64,000 bases of DNA from positions 1-64,000 of the forward strand of contig NZ_JANSGD010000001.1 in assembly GCF_024742075.1 (NCBI RefSeq), read 5' to 3'. Both the position numbers and the translations under genes were made by a program. Shown here one piece after another: positions 1 through 9,272 of this stretch. The stretch comes from Facklamia sp. 7083-14-GEN3 (GTDB lineage: Bacteria; Bacillota; Bacilli; Lactobacillales; Aerococcaceae). Every line of letters starts with the position of its first letter. Within the stretch, counting starts at the first letter, position 1. The notes below the pieces were generated by a model that did no database searches, had not been told where the DNA came from, and saw only the letters and a list, made by a program, of their open reading frames with translations.

Positions 1-450
1 GACCATCAGAGAATAAACCAACTAATCCTAAGCCAGAAGAAAAGCCAAGCACGCCATCAGAACCAACGACAAGAAAGACCTACACTGTACGTCCTGGTGA
101 TTGGCTAGGTAAAATTGCTAATATGCACGGCATTACCGTGTCTCAATTGAAGTTATGGAATAATTTAAGAAGTGATTTAATTCACCCAGGTAATGTATTG
201 GTAGTGGCTAAAGGAGAAGCGCCAAAAACAGAAAGACCATCAGAGAATAAACCAACTAATCCTAAGCCAGAAGAAAAGCCAAGCACGCCATCAGAACCAA
301 CGACAAGAAAGACCTACACTGTACGTCCTGGTGATTGGCTAGGTAAAATTGCTAATATGCATGGTATTACCGTGTCTCAATTAAAGTCATGGAATAATTT
401 AAGAAGTGATTTAATTCACCCAGGTAACGTATTGGTAGTGGCTAAAGGCG
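1..450 (+). repeat. 234-bp tandem repeat encoding linker plus LysM module
   Basis: The sequence beginning at base 1 recurs from base 235, giving a 234-bp (78-codon) period covering one Pro-rich linker and one LysM domain. The copies differ at only a few positions up to about 450, where they diverge. In-frame near-identity suggests recent duplication or homogenisation. More copies may lie upstream of the window. Confidence 0.9.
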
Positions 451-1406
451 AAACAGCAACTTCAATACCAAAGCAGCCATCTAATTCAGATACAGATACA
501 CAAGCTAAAGTAAAAACATATGTTGTCAAAAATGGAGATTCTCTGTATTCTGTTGCCAAAAAGTTTGGTGTCTCTATTTCAAATTTAAGAAAATGGAATG
601 AGATGACGTCCAACACACTGTATGTAGGTTACACTTTAATTGTTAATAAAGCTCAGCCTACAGCACCGATTATTCAAATTGAAGATCAAGGAAAGCAATA
701 TAGAGAAAATCAATCAATAAAACATACTCCTTATGAATACAATTATCATATTGTCCAAGAAGGAGATAGTTTAGAAACGATTTCATGGCAACATGAAGTC
801 AAATTAAGTGAGTTAAAAAAACTTAATAATTTATCTTCTTCAAATATAAAAATAGGACAAAAGATAATTATTTCTAAAGTTCCTACTCAAGAAAAAGTAA
901 ATATTGAGCCAACAGAAGTAACTAATGCTAATGTTGAACGTTTACTAGACATAGCACGTAGTTACTTGGGTGTAACCAAGTACTCACCTGAACACAGAGC
1001 ACTCGTTGATGCATATAATCGTATTTATCCCAAACCAGTTGGTTATAGTTTAACTTACGATGATGACTGGTGTGACGCTTTTGTTACGCATATAGCAGAT
1101 GAGGCTGGACTTTCTAGACTAACTGGGCGTGAAGTAGGTGTAGAACGTCATAAAAATATTGTAAAAAATAAAGGAGTTTGGATGGGACTTACAAAACCCA
1201 AAGCTGGGGATCTTATCTTCTATAATTGGGATGGATATCGTAATGGTTGGGGACATCATATTGGTATTGTTGAATCCTATAATAACGGCTTGATTACTAC
1301 TCTTGAAGGTAATACAAGAATCAACGATTCTAAACTGATGGTGGCTCGTAAAGAATTCGCTTGGGATTCTATCTATATTCAAGGATATGGACGTCCACGC
1401 TATTAA
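1..1406 (+). CDS. LysM-repeat / CHAP-domain cell-wall hydrolase, 5' truncated by window edge
   Basis: The reading frame is open from base 3, so the true start lies upstream of the window. Four LysM modules are visible, each opening with a Y-x-V/I...GD motif: two nearly identical ones (about 80-210 and 315-440) and two diverged ones (about 515-650 and 745-885). LysM modules bind GlcNAc-containing glycan. They are joined by Pro/Glu/Lys-rich linkers. The C-terminal ~155 residues form a CHAP amidase/endopeptidase domain, with the catalytic Cys in DDWCDAF and the His in GWGHHIGIVES. The product is likely secreted and cuts peptidoglycan; the signal peptide would be upstream. It lies just before the accessory Sec operon but has its own terminator and about 160 bp separate them, so co-transcription is unlikely. 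Hydrolase class is confident; the bond cleaved cannot be told. Confidence 0.88.
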   Translation, partial: PSENKPTNPKPEEKPSTPSEPTTRKTYTVRPGDWLGKIANMHGITVSQLKLWNNLRSDLIHPGNVLVVAKGEAPKTERPSENKPTNPKPEEKPSTPSEPTTRKTYTVRPGDWLGKIANMHGITVSQLKSWNNLRSDLIHPGNVLVVAKGETATSIPKQPSNSDTDTQAKVKTYVVKNGDSLYSVAKKFGVSISNLRKWNEMTSNTLYVGYTLIVNKAQPTAPIIQIEDQGKQYRENQSIKHTPYEYNYHIVQEGDSLETISWQHEVKLSELKKLNNLSSSNIKIGQKIIISKVPTQEKVNIEPTEVTNANVERLLDIARSYLGVTKYSPEHRALVDAYNRIYPKPVGYSLTYDDDWCDAFVTHIADEAGLSRLTGREVGVERHKNIVKNKGVWMGLTKPKAGDLIFYNWDGYRNGWGHHIGIVESYNNGLITTLEGNTRINDSKLMVARKEFAWDSIYIQGYGRPRY

Positions 1407-1422
1407 ATTGATCTTTTTAAAA

Positions 1423-1455
1423 GATCGGACATTTAATTATGTTCGGTCTTTTTTT
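1423..1455 (+). terminator. Rho-independent terminator after LysM/CHAP gene
   Basis: A ten-pair stem (1423-1432 with 1439-1448, two G-U wobbles) with a six-base loop is followed by a run of seven T's. It lies 16 bases after the hydrolase stop codon. Confidence 0.8.
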
Positions 1456-1457
1456 AA

Positions 1458-1487
1458 TTGGAATTCTTTAAATTTTACAATTATAAT
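1458..1487 (+). promoter_or_regulatory. candidate promoter of the accessory Sec operon
   Basis: TTGGAA at 1458-1463 and TATAAT at 1482-1487 are separated by 18 bases, in the only sizeable gap before secY2. A transcript would carry a leader of about 75 bases. The -35 match is imperfect. Confidence 0.4.
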
Positions 1488-1568
1488 CATTAATATGAGA
1501 TGAATTTAAATTATTTTGAAGTTTACTTATAAAATTGTACTTGTATTTTAATCTAAAGGAGTTTCCAA

Positions 1569-2840
1569 TTGAAATTTTATAAAAATAAAGACGTATTTAA
1601 AAAAAGAGGCTTAAATTTACTACTAATACTTCTTTTTTATCGTATAGGTCAACTGATCCCGCTACCTTTTATTGAACCAGAATTTTTAAAACCATTATCA
1701 GAAGATTCAACTTATTTAAATCGTATCAGTGAGATGACAGGCGGGCAGTTTGAAAATTTATCACTCTTGTCCCTAGGTTTATCTCCTTGGATGACGACGA
1801 TGATTATTTGGTATGTGTTCACGATGAATCGTCGTTCAGAATTAAAGCGTTATCCATCAAGGATCTTAGATCGTTATAAGTACAGCCTAGCTTTTTTTCT
1901 TTCTATCATACAAGCATGGGCTTTGATTTTAAGGCTCGATGCGCAAGCATGGATCACAGTAAACGGCTTATCAATTACCTTTGTAAAAGTATTTGTAATC
2001 ATTATTTTAACAGCAGGGGCTTTTCTAATGATCTGGTTAGCTAACTTAAACTCACGCTATGGTATTGGAGGATTAGCGAGTTTGATATTGGTAAATATTT
2101 TGATGCGACTAATAACAACATTCAAAGAAATGGCTAATATACTGTTAGAACAAAACAACCTAGCTCTGCTATTGACGATAATCGTTTTATCAATTAGTTT
2201 AATTCCTTTTTGGATAATCATGGATCGAATAGAGATACAATATCGCCTCAAACGGCCGATGATAAATAATGAATTTGCTCAAAATGTTTTCGTTCCAATA
2301 AAACTAAATACAGCCGGAGCCATGCCAATTATGTTTGCCTATTCCTTTTTTATGTTACCTCAAAATATTTTGAAGATACTCAGTCGAATCTTTCCAAAAA
2401 ATAATGAATTTGCTTCAATAGGAGAAAATTTAACTTTAAATCATCCATTTGGCATTTTTATTTATTTGATATGTCTATTACTTTTGATTATTGCTTTTGC
2501 ATTTATTCAATTTAACCCTGATGACTTAAGCGATAAATTATTGAAGAATGGGGATTATATCATTAATTTGCGGCCAGGAAAGACCACCAATCATTTTTTA
2601 ATGAGACAATTAATCAAATACTCTTTAATAGGTGGAGTGTTTTTGATAATTATAACGGTTGCTCCTTTAATAGTGGCTTTGAGGCTTGAAGAATTGAACA
2701 GTTTTTCAATGCTACCAGGAACGATGTTCATAGTCGCTTCTTTAAGTTTAACAATAATCGAAGAAATGCAACTTTATCGAGTGATTCATCATTATAACCC
2801 CCTGTTTCCTCTGGAAACTAACATTAATAAGAAAGGATAA
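1569..2840 (+). CDS. secY2: accessory Sec translocase channel SecY2
   Basis: SecY2 forms the membrane channel of the accessory Sec system, which exports serine-rich-repeat glycoproteins. The 423-residue product is strongly hydrophobic with about ten membrane segments and the shortened layout of SecY2 compared with housekeeping SecY. The start is TTG, supported by AAAGGAG at 1555-1561 seven bases upstream; no better ATG precedes the conserved N-terminus. It is the first gene of an operon whose members are spaced by a few bases or overlap (asp1 follows after 4 bases). Identification rests on the SecY-like pattern together with unmistakable SecA2, Asp and Gtf neighbours. Confidence 0.93.
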   Translation: MKFYKNKDVFKKRGLNLLLILLFYRIGQLIPLPFIEPEFLKPLSEDSTYLNRISEMTGGQFENLSLLSLGLSPWMTTMIIWYVFTMNRRSELKRYPSRILDRYKYSLAFFLSIIQAWALILRLDAQAWITVNGLSITFVKVFVIIILTAGAFLMIWLANLNSRYGIGGLASLILVNILMRLITTFKEMANILLEQNNLALLLTIIVLSISLIPFWIIMDRIEIQYRLKRPMINNEFAQNVFVPIKLNTAGAMPIMFAYSFFMLPQNILKILSRIFPKNNEFASIGENLTLNHPFGIFIYLICLLLLIIAFAFIQFNPDDLSDKLLKNGDYIINLRPGKTTNHFLMRQLIKYSLIGGVFLIIITVAPLIVALRLEELNSFSMLPGTMFIVASLSLTIIEEMQLYRVIHHYNPLFPLETNINKKG

Positions 2841-2844
2841 ATCA

Positions 2845-4377
2845 ATGTATTTCTTAGTTTCTTCTTGGTACCACAAAATTGATCCTTGGCAGAGTGTTAC
2901 TCAACCACATTTTTTTGCTTCGGACTATGAGAATTTTGATGAAATGGTTAGTTTATCGCAAATGATGCTTAGGGAATCAAAAAACTGTCAACTGTGTGTC
3001 TTGAATTATCACCCACATCTTAGAACTTTCTTACAAAGGAAAAGTTTACGAGAACTTCCTTATTTCTCTTTTTTTGATTTTATTCAAGGATTTAAAAATG
3101 AAACAACTGTACCCTTTAACATTGACAACCTTTTTTTACCTGAAAAAAGTGAAATCCTTTATACTCCTCATAAGACAAGAATTCAAGTAGATAATAAACC
3201 CTATATTGACGCTTATTATGGACAATCTGGAACAATTATATATTTAGATTTTTTTGAGAACGAAATTTTTTCTAAACGTATCTATGTGGACGATCGCGGC
3301 TATTTATCGATGATAGAAAAATACGAAAACAATCAAGTTATTACCAGAGAATTTTTAGATAAATATGGACAAGTTGTTCTTAAAGAAAATGTATTGTCAA
3401 TGACTGTTGAATTAGCTAATAAAATAGCAGGACTACAAACTGTGTATTCTTCTATGACAGAATTAATGGCTGAAGTGGTTAAAAAACTAACAAAAGAATA
3501 TTTAGACCCGGATGATATCATTGTTGTTTCTTCTGCTTATCAGCACGACAATTTTTTTCAAGACTGTCCACAAAAAATAATCTATACAATCAATCAACAA
3601 AAAGTAGATCAGTTAATGAGTGAACAAGTACTAACTTATTTGAATCGGCAACTAATAATTGTTGATTCAGAAGTCACAAGACACCTACTGACATCAAAAA
3701 TTACCAGTAATTTTCCCAACCAAAAGGTTCCTCAATTACTGATGATTCCACCTTTTGATACAAGATTTTCTTTAGGAATTAGTTCACAATTAAGCGAAAT
3801 GAAAATCCTAGTTATGATGGATGATCTAGAAGAAGAATGGTTAAAAGGCCTTTTGCTAGTTTTTGAAAAATTATTAAGTCAAAACAGATTACTTCGTTTG
3901 CAATTTGTTTCTTTAATTAATCATTCACCTTTTAAAAAAGAAGTTGAACAATGGATGCTTGAGCGACAGATTGAATTTAATGACTATATGAAGAATGATT
4001 TTGAAGATTTTGTTGAAACGGATATATTCTTAGTCGCAGAGTGGCTAGATTTAAATCAAGAAGAGACTTTAATGGCTTGTATTAATGAAGCGCGAATCGT
4101 AGTTGATCTTAGCGAGAGGCCAAATCTTTTTGTCGAATTAGCTGCAATAAGTTGTGGAATACCTCAAATTCACCGAGTGGAGACCGGATTTGTGATTCAA
4201 GATAAAAACGGTTGGATCATTCAATCTTCTGAGGAGTTAGTGGCTGCCATTCAATATTATTTAGAAGAAATTACGCATTGGAATCGAGCTTTAATTGAAA
4301 ATGTTCAAATGATTGAGAAATATCAAAGTGATAAGATATTGAATAATCTACAACAGGCAATTGAGGAGAATAAGTAA
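2845..4377 (+). CDS. asp1: accessory Sec system protein Asp1
   Basis: Asp1 is a cytoplasmic protein, glycosyltransferase-like in fold, that works with Asp2 and Asp3 to escort and modify the SRR adhesin for SecA2/SecY2. The 510-residue length, the position directly after secY2 and before asp2, and the overall sequence character fit the family. The stop codon overlaps the asp2 start by one base (TAATG), indicating translational coupling. No membrane segment is seen. Asp1 proteins diverge strongly between genera, so the call depends partly on synteny. Confidence 0.9.
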   Translation: MYFLVSSWYHKIDPWQSVTQPHFFASDYENFDEMVSLSQMMLRESKNCQLCVLNYHPHLRTFLQRKSLRELPYFSFFDFIQGFKNETTVPFNIDNLFLPEKSEILYTPHKTRIQVDNKPYIDAYYGQSGTIIYLDFFENEIFSKRIYVDDRGYLSMIEKYENNQVITREFLDKYGQVVLKENVLSMTVELANKIAGLQTVYSSMTELMAEVVKKLTKEYLDPDDIIVVSSAYQHDNFFQDCPQKIIYTINQQKVDQLMSEQVLTYLNRQLIIVDSEVTRHLLTSKITSNFPNQKVPQLLMIPPFDTRFSLGISSQLSEMKILVMMDDLEEEWLKGLLLVFEKLLSQNRLLRLQFVSLINHSPFKKEVEQWMLERQIEFNDYMKNDFEDFVETDIFLVAEWLDLNQEETLMACINEARIVVDLSERPNLFVELAAISCGIPQIHRVETGFVIQDKNGWIIQSSEELVAAIQYYLEEITHWNRALIENVQMIEKYQSDKILNNLQQAIEENK

Positions 4378-5906
4378 TGGTAAAAAAAATTAACGTTCTT
4401 CAAATAGGTTTTATTGAATGGGAATTGCCAATCGGACAATGGCATTTATTCGATTGGAATTTTGTGATGCTCCCAATAGACAAGAATGTTATTGAGGAAG
4501 CAGTAGCAGGAAAGTCTTTTGATTTGGTGATTATTGAAGGTCAAGTTGCAGATGGTATGTTAGAAATACTGTCCAAATGTACAGAACCTTATCGATTATG
4601 GGTTGATTCATCAACTTTAAAAGAAGCTAGTCAATTGTACGAGAACTATCTAAAGAGAAAAGTGGCAATCTGCAAAGACTTTAATGATAAACAAAGTATT
4701 TTTGATGAGATTCTCCATAGTTACTTCCATCGACAATATGGAGAAAAGTTAAAAAATCATGCGATGAAAGTCTCTCCAAATTTTAAAGGTAAGCAGTTTT
4801 TTTATGGGAACAATTCACTTTTTCTAGCAGGTGATTTTTCAAATGACTATCAACAAATCATTACATGGAAACAATTTATTAGAAAAGATGACTATCGTAA
4901 CATTGATTTATGGTTAGAATTCACCTGTGACAAAGAGGTTCAAGTTTATTTAAAAGTTTTTGAATGGGAGTCACAATCGGGAAAAATGTTGAATCAATTT
5001 GAATTTGATCTTGATGATGCTCGTTTGAAGACTGTCCGAAGTTCAAAATATTCTGAAGTAACCTATTTATCTGTTTCTTTAATGGCAAAGGGCCATGGAA
5101 AGCTTTCAGTAGGAGCGTTACACTGGAGGCATAGTCGCGAGAATCAATCTACTTTAATTCCTGGAGGCAAACGCTATTTTGATCAAAATCGAGAAGAGAT
5201 TTTATATTATTTTTCTCCAGGCAATTTAAAGCCTCCTTTAAACATTTATTTTTCTGGATATCGTCCAGCTGAGGGTTTTGAAGGTTATGGAATGATGAAA
5301 GGTCTGAAGCATCCTTACTTATTATTGAGCGACCCACGAGTAGAAGGGGGAAGTTTTTATATAGGGAGTAAAGAGTATGAAGAAGGGGTTCTTGCCATCA
5401 TAAAAGAACATATAGAGCTTCTGGGCTTTTCGAATCACCAAACCATTTTTTCTGGTCTTTCAATGGGAACATTTGGCGCACTTTATTATGGAAGTCAGTT
5501 TTCTCCTTATGCAATTATTATTGGGAAGCCAATTATTTATTTATCTTATGTAGCAGAGCGCATCGTCTTAGAACGACCAGACGAATTTTATACAATCTTG
5601 GATGTCGCTTTAAAAAATAAATATCGATTAGAGAATTCTCAAGTGAAAGATTTAGATCGGATTCTTATGCAAAAAATTAAGGCTGCTGATCTTTCTCAAA
5701 CGACATTAGCAATCGCTTATATGTTGCATGATGATTATGATGATCGTGCACTTTCTTCACTTTTAATGGGATTACAAGATCAAAACACGCACATCATAAG
5801 TAGAGGTTTTGAAGGTAGGCATAACGATAATTCACCAGCCATCAACCGCTGGTTTTTAAGTCAATATCGTCGACTTTTAAAGGAAAGTTACGGGAGGGGT
5901 ATGTAA
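4377..5906 (+). CDS. asp2: accessory Sec system protein / adhesin O-acetyltransferase Asp2
   Basis: In streptococci Asp2 O-acetylates GlcNAc on the SRR adhesin during export and is also needed for transport. The C-terminal half is alpha/beta-hydrolase-like: the nucleophile elbow GLSMG places Ser at residue 362, the motif GRHNDN places His at 482, and an acidic candidate is Asp452 in HDDYDD. The Ser and His positions agree with those I recall for the Streptococcus gordonii enzyme. The triad appears intact, so the acetyltransferase is predicted active. Length is 509 residues. It overlaps asp1 and asp3 by one base each. Confidence 0.92.
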   Translation: MVKKINVLQIGFIEWELPIGQWHLFDWNFVMLPIDKNVIEEAVAGKSFDLVIIEGQVADGMLEILSKCTEPYRLWVDSSTLKEASQLYENYLKRKVAICKDFNDKQSIFDEILHSYFHRQYGEKLKNHAMKVSPNFKGKQFFYGNNSLFLAGDFSNDYQQIITWKQFIRKDDYRNIDLWLEFTCDKEVQVYLKVFEWESQSGKMLNQFEFDLDDARLKTVRSSKYSEVTYLSVSLMAKGHGKLSVGALHWRHSRENQSTLIPGGKRYFDQNREEILYYFSPGNLKPPLNIYFSGYRPAEGFEGYGMMKGLKHPYLLLSDPRVEGGSFYIGSKEYEEGVLAIIKEHIELLGFSNHQTIFSGLSMGTFGALYYGSQFSPYAIIIGKPIIYLSYVAERIVLERPDEFYTILDVALKNKYRLENSQVKDLDRILMQKIKAADLSQTTLAIAYMLHDDYDDRALSSLLMGLQDQNTHIISRGFEGRHNDNSPAINRWFLSQYRRLLKESYGRGM

Positions 5907-6892
5907 TGCAGTCGCATAAAATTTTTTGGGGCCCCTTACAACCAGAAACCTTCATGTATGGTAGTGTGATAAAAAAGAAAAGTAATCATGGTATTTTATT
6001 TAATAATTCTGATTTACCTTCTGGAACCATTATTCATCAGTGGTCTTCTAAATCAGACTATTTTGTTTATAAAGAAGTACCCTTGTTACCCCAATTACAA
6101 ACCAATCAATCTTATTGTTTGAAGATAATAGGGCAGCCAACTCCGGCAGGTACAACTTATATCAGGATTAAGTTCTTTGGTCCAATGGATAAACTGATTG
6201 ACCAGATATATAGTAATGATTTAGAGGTTTTGTTTAAATTTCCAACAGGAACTATTCATTATAAAATTGAGTTAATTTATGCTGGCTTTAAATCTTTTGA
6301 CTTTGATTATCTCTACCTTACTAATCAAGAGCTAGATGCTAACCAGGTTAATGTTTTCGAATATAAAAATTTATCACAGTCTTTACTAGATGGTAGAGAA
6401 ATTGTTGCCAAAACAAAGCGCCCTTTAAAAATTATTTTTGAAGAACCTTATTTTCGAAAGCAATCTTTATACTATGATTTTCAAGCTCAAAATGCCTGCT
6501 TAATCAAGTCGCCAGCTAGGACACTTGAGGAATATTTAAATGATCCATACATCAATTGGATTGGAAAAATTTTAAACCGTCTTCAGAAAAATCAATTAGC
6601 TATTGAACTCGTTGGATATGGACCCATTAGTAACTTTGTAGCCTTATATTTTGCTAATCGTTATTCTACAAAAACAGTATGGTTGAATTCCTATATGCTA
6701 AATAAGCAATCCTATCAAAGGATGTTAGTGGAAAAGACAGCGATTGATGTTGAAGAAATCTTTTCTTTAGATAACCTACGAACTAAGAATTACCAAGAAG
6801 ATATGCAGATTACTGAAAATTGGAAAATTCTATCTTATTACATTGATTTTTCTAAAACGCTTGATGAATTATTGAAAAAAGTGAGTGATTGA
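5906..6892 (+). CDS. asp3: accessory Sec system protein Asp3
   Basis: Asp3 is the third partner of the Asp1-Asp2-Asp3 complex that binds the adhesin preprotein and SecA2. The 328-residue product has no signal peptide or membrane segment. Its N-terminal ~150 residues look beta-rich, as expected for the carbohydrate-binding-like Asp3 fold. The start ATG overlaps the asp2 stop by one base. The sequence is poorly conserved across the family and the name leans on its place between asp2 and secA2. The C-terminal ~170 residues carry no motif I recognise. Confidence 0.85.
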   Translation: MQSHKIFWGPLQPETFMYGSVIKKKSNHGILFNNSDLPSGTIIHQWSSKSDYFVYKEVPLLPQLQTNQSYCLKIIGQPTPAGTTYIRIKFFGPMDKLIDQIYSNDLEVLFKFPTGTIHYKIELIYAGFKSFDFDYLYLTNQELDANQVNVFEYKNLSQSLLDGREIVAKTKRPLKIIFEEPYFRKQSLYYDFQAQNACLIKSPARTLEEYLNDPYINWIGKILNRLQKNQLAIELVGYGPISNFVALYFANRYSTKTVWLNSYMLNKQSYQRMLVEKTAIDVEEIFSLDNLRTKNYQEDMQITENWKILSYYIDFSKTLDELLKKVSD

Positions 6893-6896
6893 GTAT

Positions 6897-9260
6897 ATGT
6901 TTAAAAAGTTGAGTCTCAATCAATGGAGACTAAACAAACTAAATAAAGTCTTAAAGCAAGTCAATGACCTTCAAGAAGAGATGAGAGGATATTCAGATCA
7001 TCAATTACAAGCACAAACCATCAAGTTAAAAAAGTTGATTAAGCAAGGTTCAACTTTAGACCAACTTTTACCACAAGCATTTGCAACAATTCGAGAAGCG
7101 GCTTACAGAGTTTTGGGTATGTTTCCCTATGATGAGCAGGTTCTTGGAGGGATTGTCATGCATCAAGGGAATATTGCAGAAATGTTGACAGGCGAAGGCA
7201 AGACACTTACCGCCATTATGCCTCTATACTTAAATGCACTGACAGGTAAGGGGGCAATGTTAGTTACGGCCAATGACTATTTAACCGTTCGAGATGGAGA
7301 AGAAATGGGGGCCGTTTTTAAATGGTTAGGATTGACTGTAGCCATTGGGGTTAAAAGATCTTCAAGAGATCCCGATTTTACGCCCAAGCAAAAAAGAGCT
7401 ATCTATCAATCCGACATTGTTTATACAACTTATGGTACTTTAGGCTTTGATTATTTGATTGAAAATTTAGCCAGTGAACCAAGCAAACAATTTTTGCGCC
7501 CTTTTAATTATGTGGTTATTGATGAGATTGATTCCGTACTGCTTGACTCCGCTCAAATGCCTTTAATTATATCTGGAGCTCCACGTGTACAATCAAATTT
7601 ATATAAGTTAACGAATCAGTTCATCGAATTAGTCGATGATAATGATTTTGAAATGAGTGAAGAGGAAGATCAGGTATGGTTCACAGACCAAGGAATTTCA
7701 AAAATTGAAAAGTTTTTCAACATTAAAAACCTATATGAAGCTTCTAATTATGAATTGAACCGTCATTTGCTTTTAGCTTTAAAAGCCCATAAACTTTTTC
7801 ATTTAAATAAACACTATATTATTCGTAAAGATGAAATCTATTTACTTGATCAGACTTCAGGACGTGCACTAAGTGGAACTAAATTACAAGCTGGACAACA
7901 TCAAGCAATTGAGAGTAAAGAGCAATTAGAAATTTCAGAGGAAAAGCGGGCAATGGCTTCAATTACCTATCAAAATCTTTTCCGTAAATTCAACAAGATG
8001 TCAGGAATGTCAGGGACAGTTAAAGTAGCTGAAGCAGAGTTTAATGAGATATATGGTATGGATGTCATTGTGATACCTACACATAAGCCGGTTCAGCGTA
8101 AAGATTTAGCTGATCGTATTTATCCAGATTTAGAGAGCAAGATTCGTGCCTCTATGAGATTAATTATTGATGAGCATCACAAGGGGAGACCCATTTTAAT
8201 CGCTGTAGGTACGGTAAATATGTCTAAAATATACTCTAACCTTCTCTTAAATGAAGGAATTGCTCACAATGTTTTAAATGCCTATCATGCTGCTAAAGAG
8301 GCTGAAATGATAAAAAGGGCTGGCCAAAAATATGCCGTTACTATTGCAACCCCAATGGCAGGAAGAGGAACCGATATCAAATTGAGTCCAGGAGTAGCGG
8401 AACTAGGTGGTTTATTAGTCATTGGAACTGAAAAAATGCCATCAAAACGTACGGATCTTCAATTAAGAGGACGGGCAGGTAGGCAAGGAGATCCAGGTGA
8501 AAGTATCTTTTTCGCTAGTTTTGAAGATGAATTGATTCGTCGGTGGGGCTTGGATTTAGAGGCTAAACATTCAAGTGTTTTTAAAAATAAAAAATTGTTT
8601 CGAAAATCTCAACTTCAAAAACGTATTGATTTAGCTCAAGAAGCGAGTGATTCCTTTTCAAAAGAAAGGCGTCAACAAGCATTGTATCTTGATGAAAGTT
8701 TATCCTTTCAGCGAGATTATATTTATCAGCAAAGAGATCTTTTTCTGGATGAAAACTATCGGATCTCACTCGATTATTTAGTGGAAATCGCCAATGTCTA
8801 TCTAGATGACTTTATCAAAGAATACCAAATCGACTCTTATACATTGATGCGTTTTATTGCAGAGCACTTGAGTTATCAGCAACAAAAGATTCCTGAAACC
8901 ATATTAAATATTGATAGTAATGATTTAAAAAAATTTTTATTAGGACTATTTGTTCAAGAATTAAATAGAAAAAAGACTTTGCTAAATGATGAGACATCAT
9001 TTCAAGCCTTTATGAGAAAAGCAATTCTTAAAGCAATTGATGAAGGGTGGATTGAACAAGTAGACTATCTGCAACAGTTCAAACAAGTCGTAGGGATGCG
9101 TCAGTTAGCTCAAAGAAATATTTACTTGGAATATCACAAGGAAGCTTTAGAAGCTTACAATAAAATGCAACGATTGATTTATAAGAAAATCATTCAATTT
9201 CTTTGTTTGAGTAATATTGAATATAATGAAGATAATGAAGCTGTAGTTATTTTTACTTAA
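6897..9260 (+). CDS. secA2: accessory Sec translocase ATPase SecA2
   Basis: SecA2 is the motor ATPase that drives the SRR adhesin through SecY2. Visible motifs: Walker A GEGKT at residues 99-103, DEID Walker B, GRGTDI, and QLRGRAGRQGDPG of the second helicase domain. The protein lacks the C-terminal Cys-rich zinc tail of housekeeping SecA, typical of SecA2. I chose ATG 6897 (787 residues) because the sequence from there resembles SecA2 N-termini. A GTG at 6885 in frame would add four residues and overlap asp3 by 8 bases; neither start has a strong ribosome site. Confidence 0.95.
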   Translation: MFKKLSLNQWRLNKLNKVLKQVNDLQEEMRGYSDHQLQAQTIKLKKLIKQGSTLDQLLPQAFATIREAAYRVLGMFPYDEQVLGGIVMHQGNIAEMLTGEGKTLTAIMPLYLNALTGKGAMLVTANDYLTVRDGEEMGAVFKWLGLTVAIGVKRSSRDPDFTPKQKRAIYQSDIVYTTYGTLGFDYLIENLASEPSKQFLRPFNYVVIDEIDSVLLDSAQMPLIISGAPRVQSNLYKLTNQFIELVDDNDFEMSEEEDQVWFTDQGISKIEKFFNIKNLYEASNYELNRHLLLALKAHKLFHLNKHYIIRKDEIYLLDQTSGRALSGTKLQAGQHQAIESKEQLEISEEKRAMASITYQNLFRKFNKMSGMSGTVKVAEAEFNEIYGMDVIVIPTHKPVQRKDLADRIYPDLESKIRASMRLIIDEHHKGRPILIAVGTVNMSKIYSNLLLNEGIAHNVLNAYHAAKEAEMIKRAGQKYAVTIATPMAGRGTDIKLSPGVAELGGLLVIGTEKMPSKRTDLQLRGRAGRQGDPGESIFFASFEDELIRRWGLDLEAKHSSVFKNKKLFRKSQLQKRIDLAQEASDSFSKERRQQALYLDESLSFQRDYIYQQRDLFLDENYRISLDYLVEIANVYLDDFIKEYQIDSYTLMRFIAEHLSYQQQKIPETILNIDSNDLKKFLLGLFVQELNRKKTLLNDETSFQAFMRKAILKAIDEGWIEQVDYLQQFKQVVGMRQLAQRNIYLEYHKEALEAYNKMQRLIYKKIIQFLCLSNIEYNEDNEAVVIFT

Positions 9261-9272
9261 TGAGGAGATATT

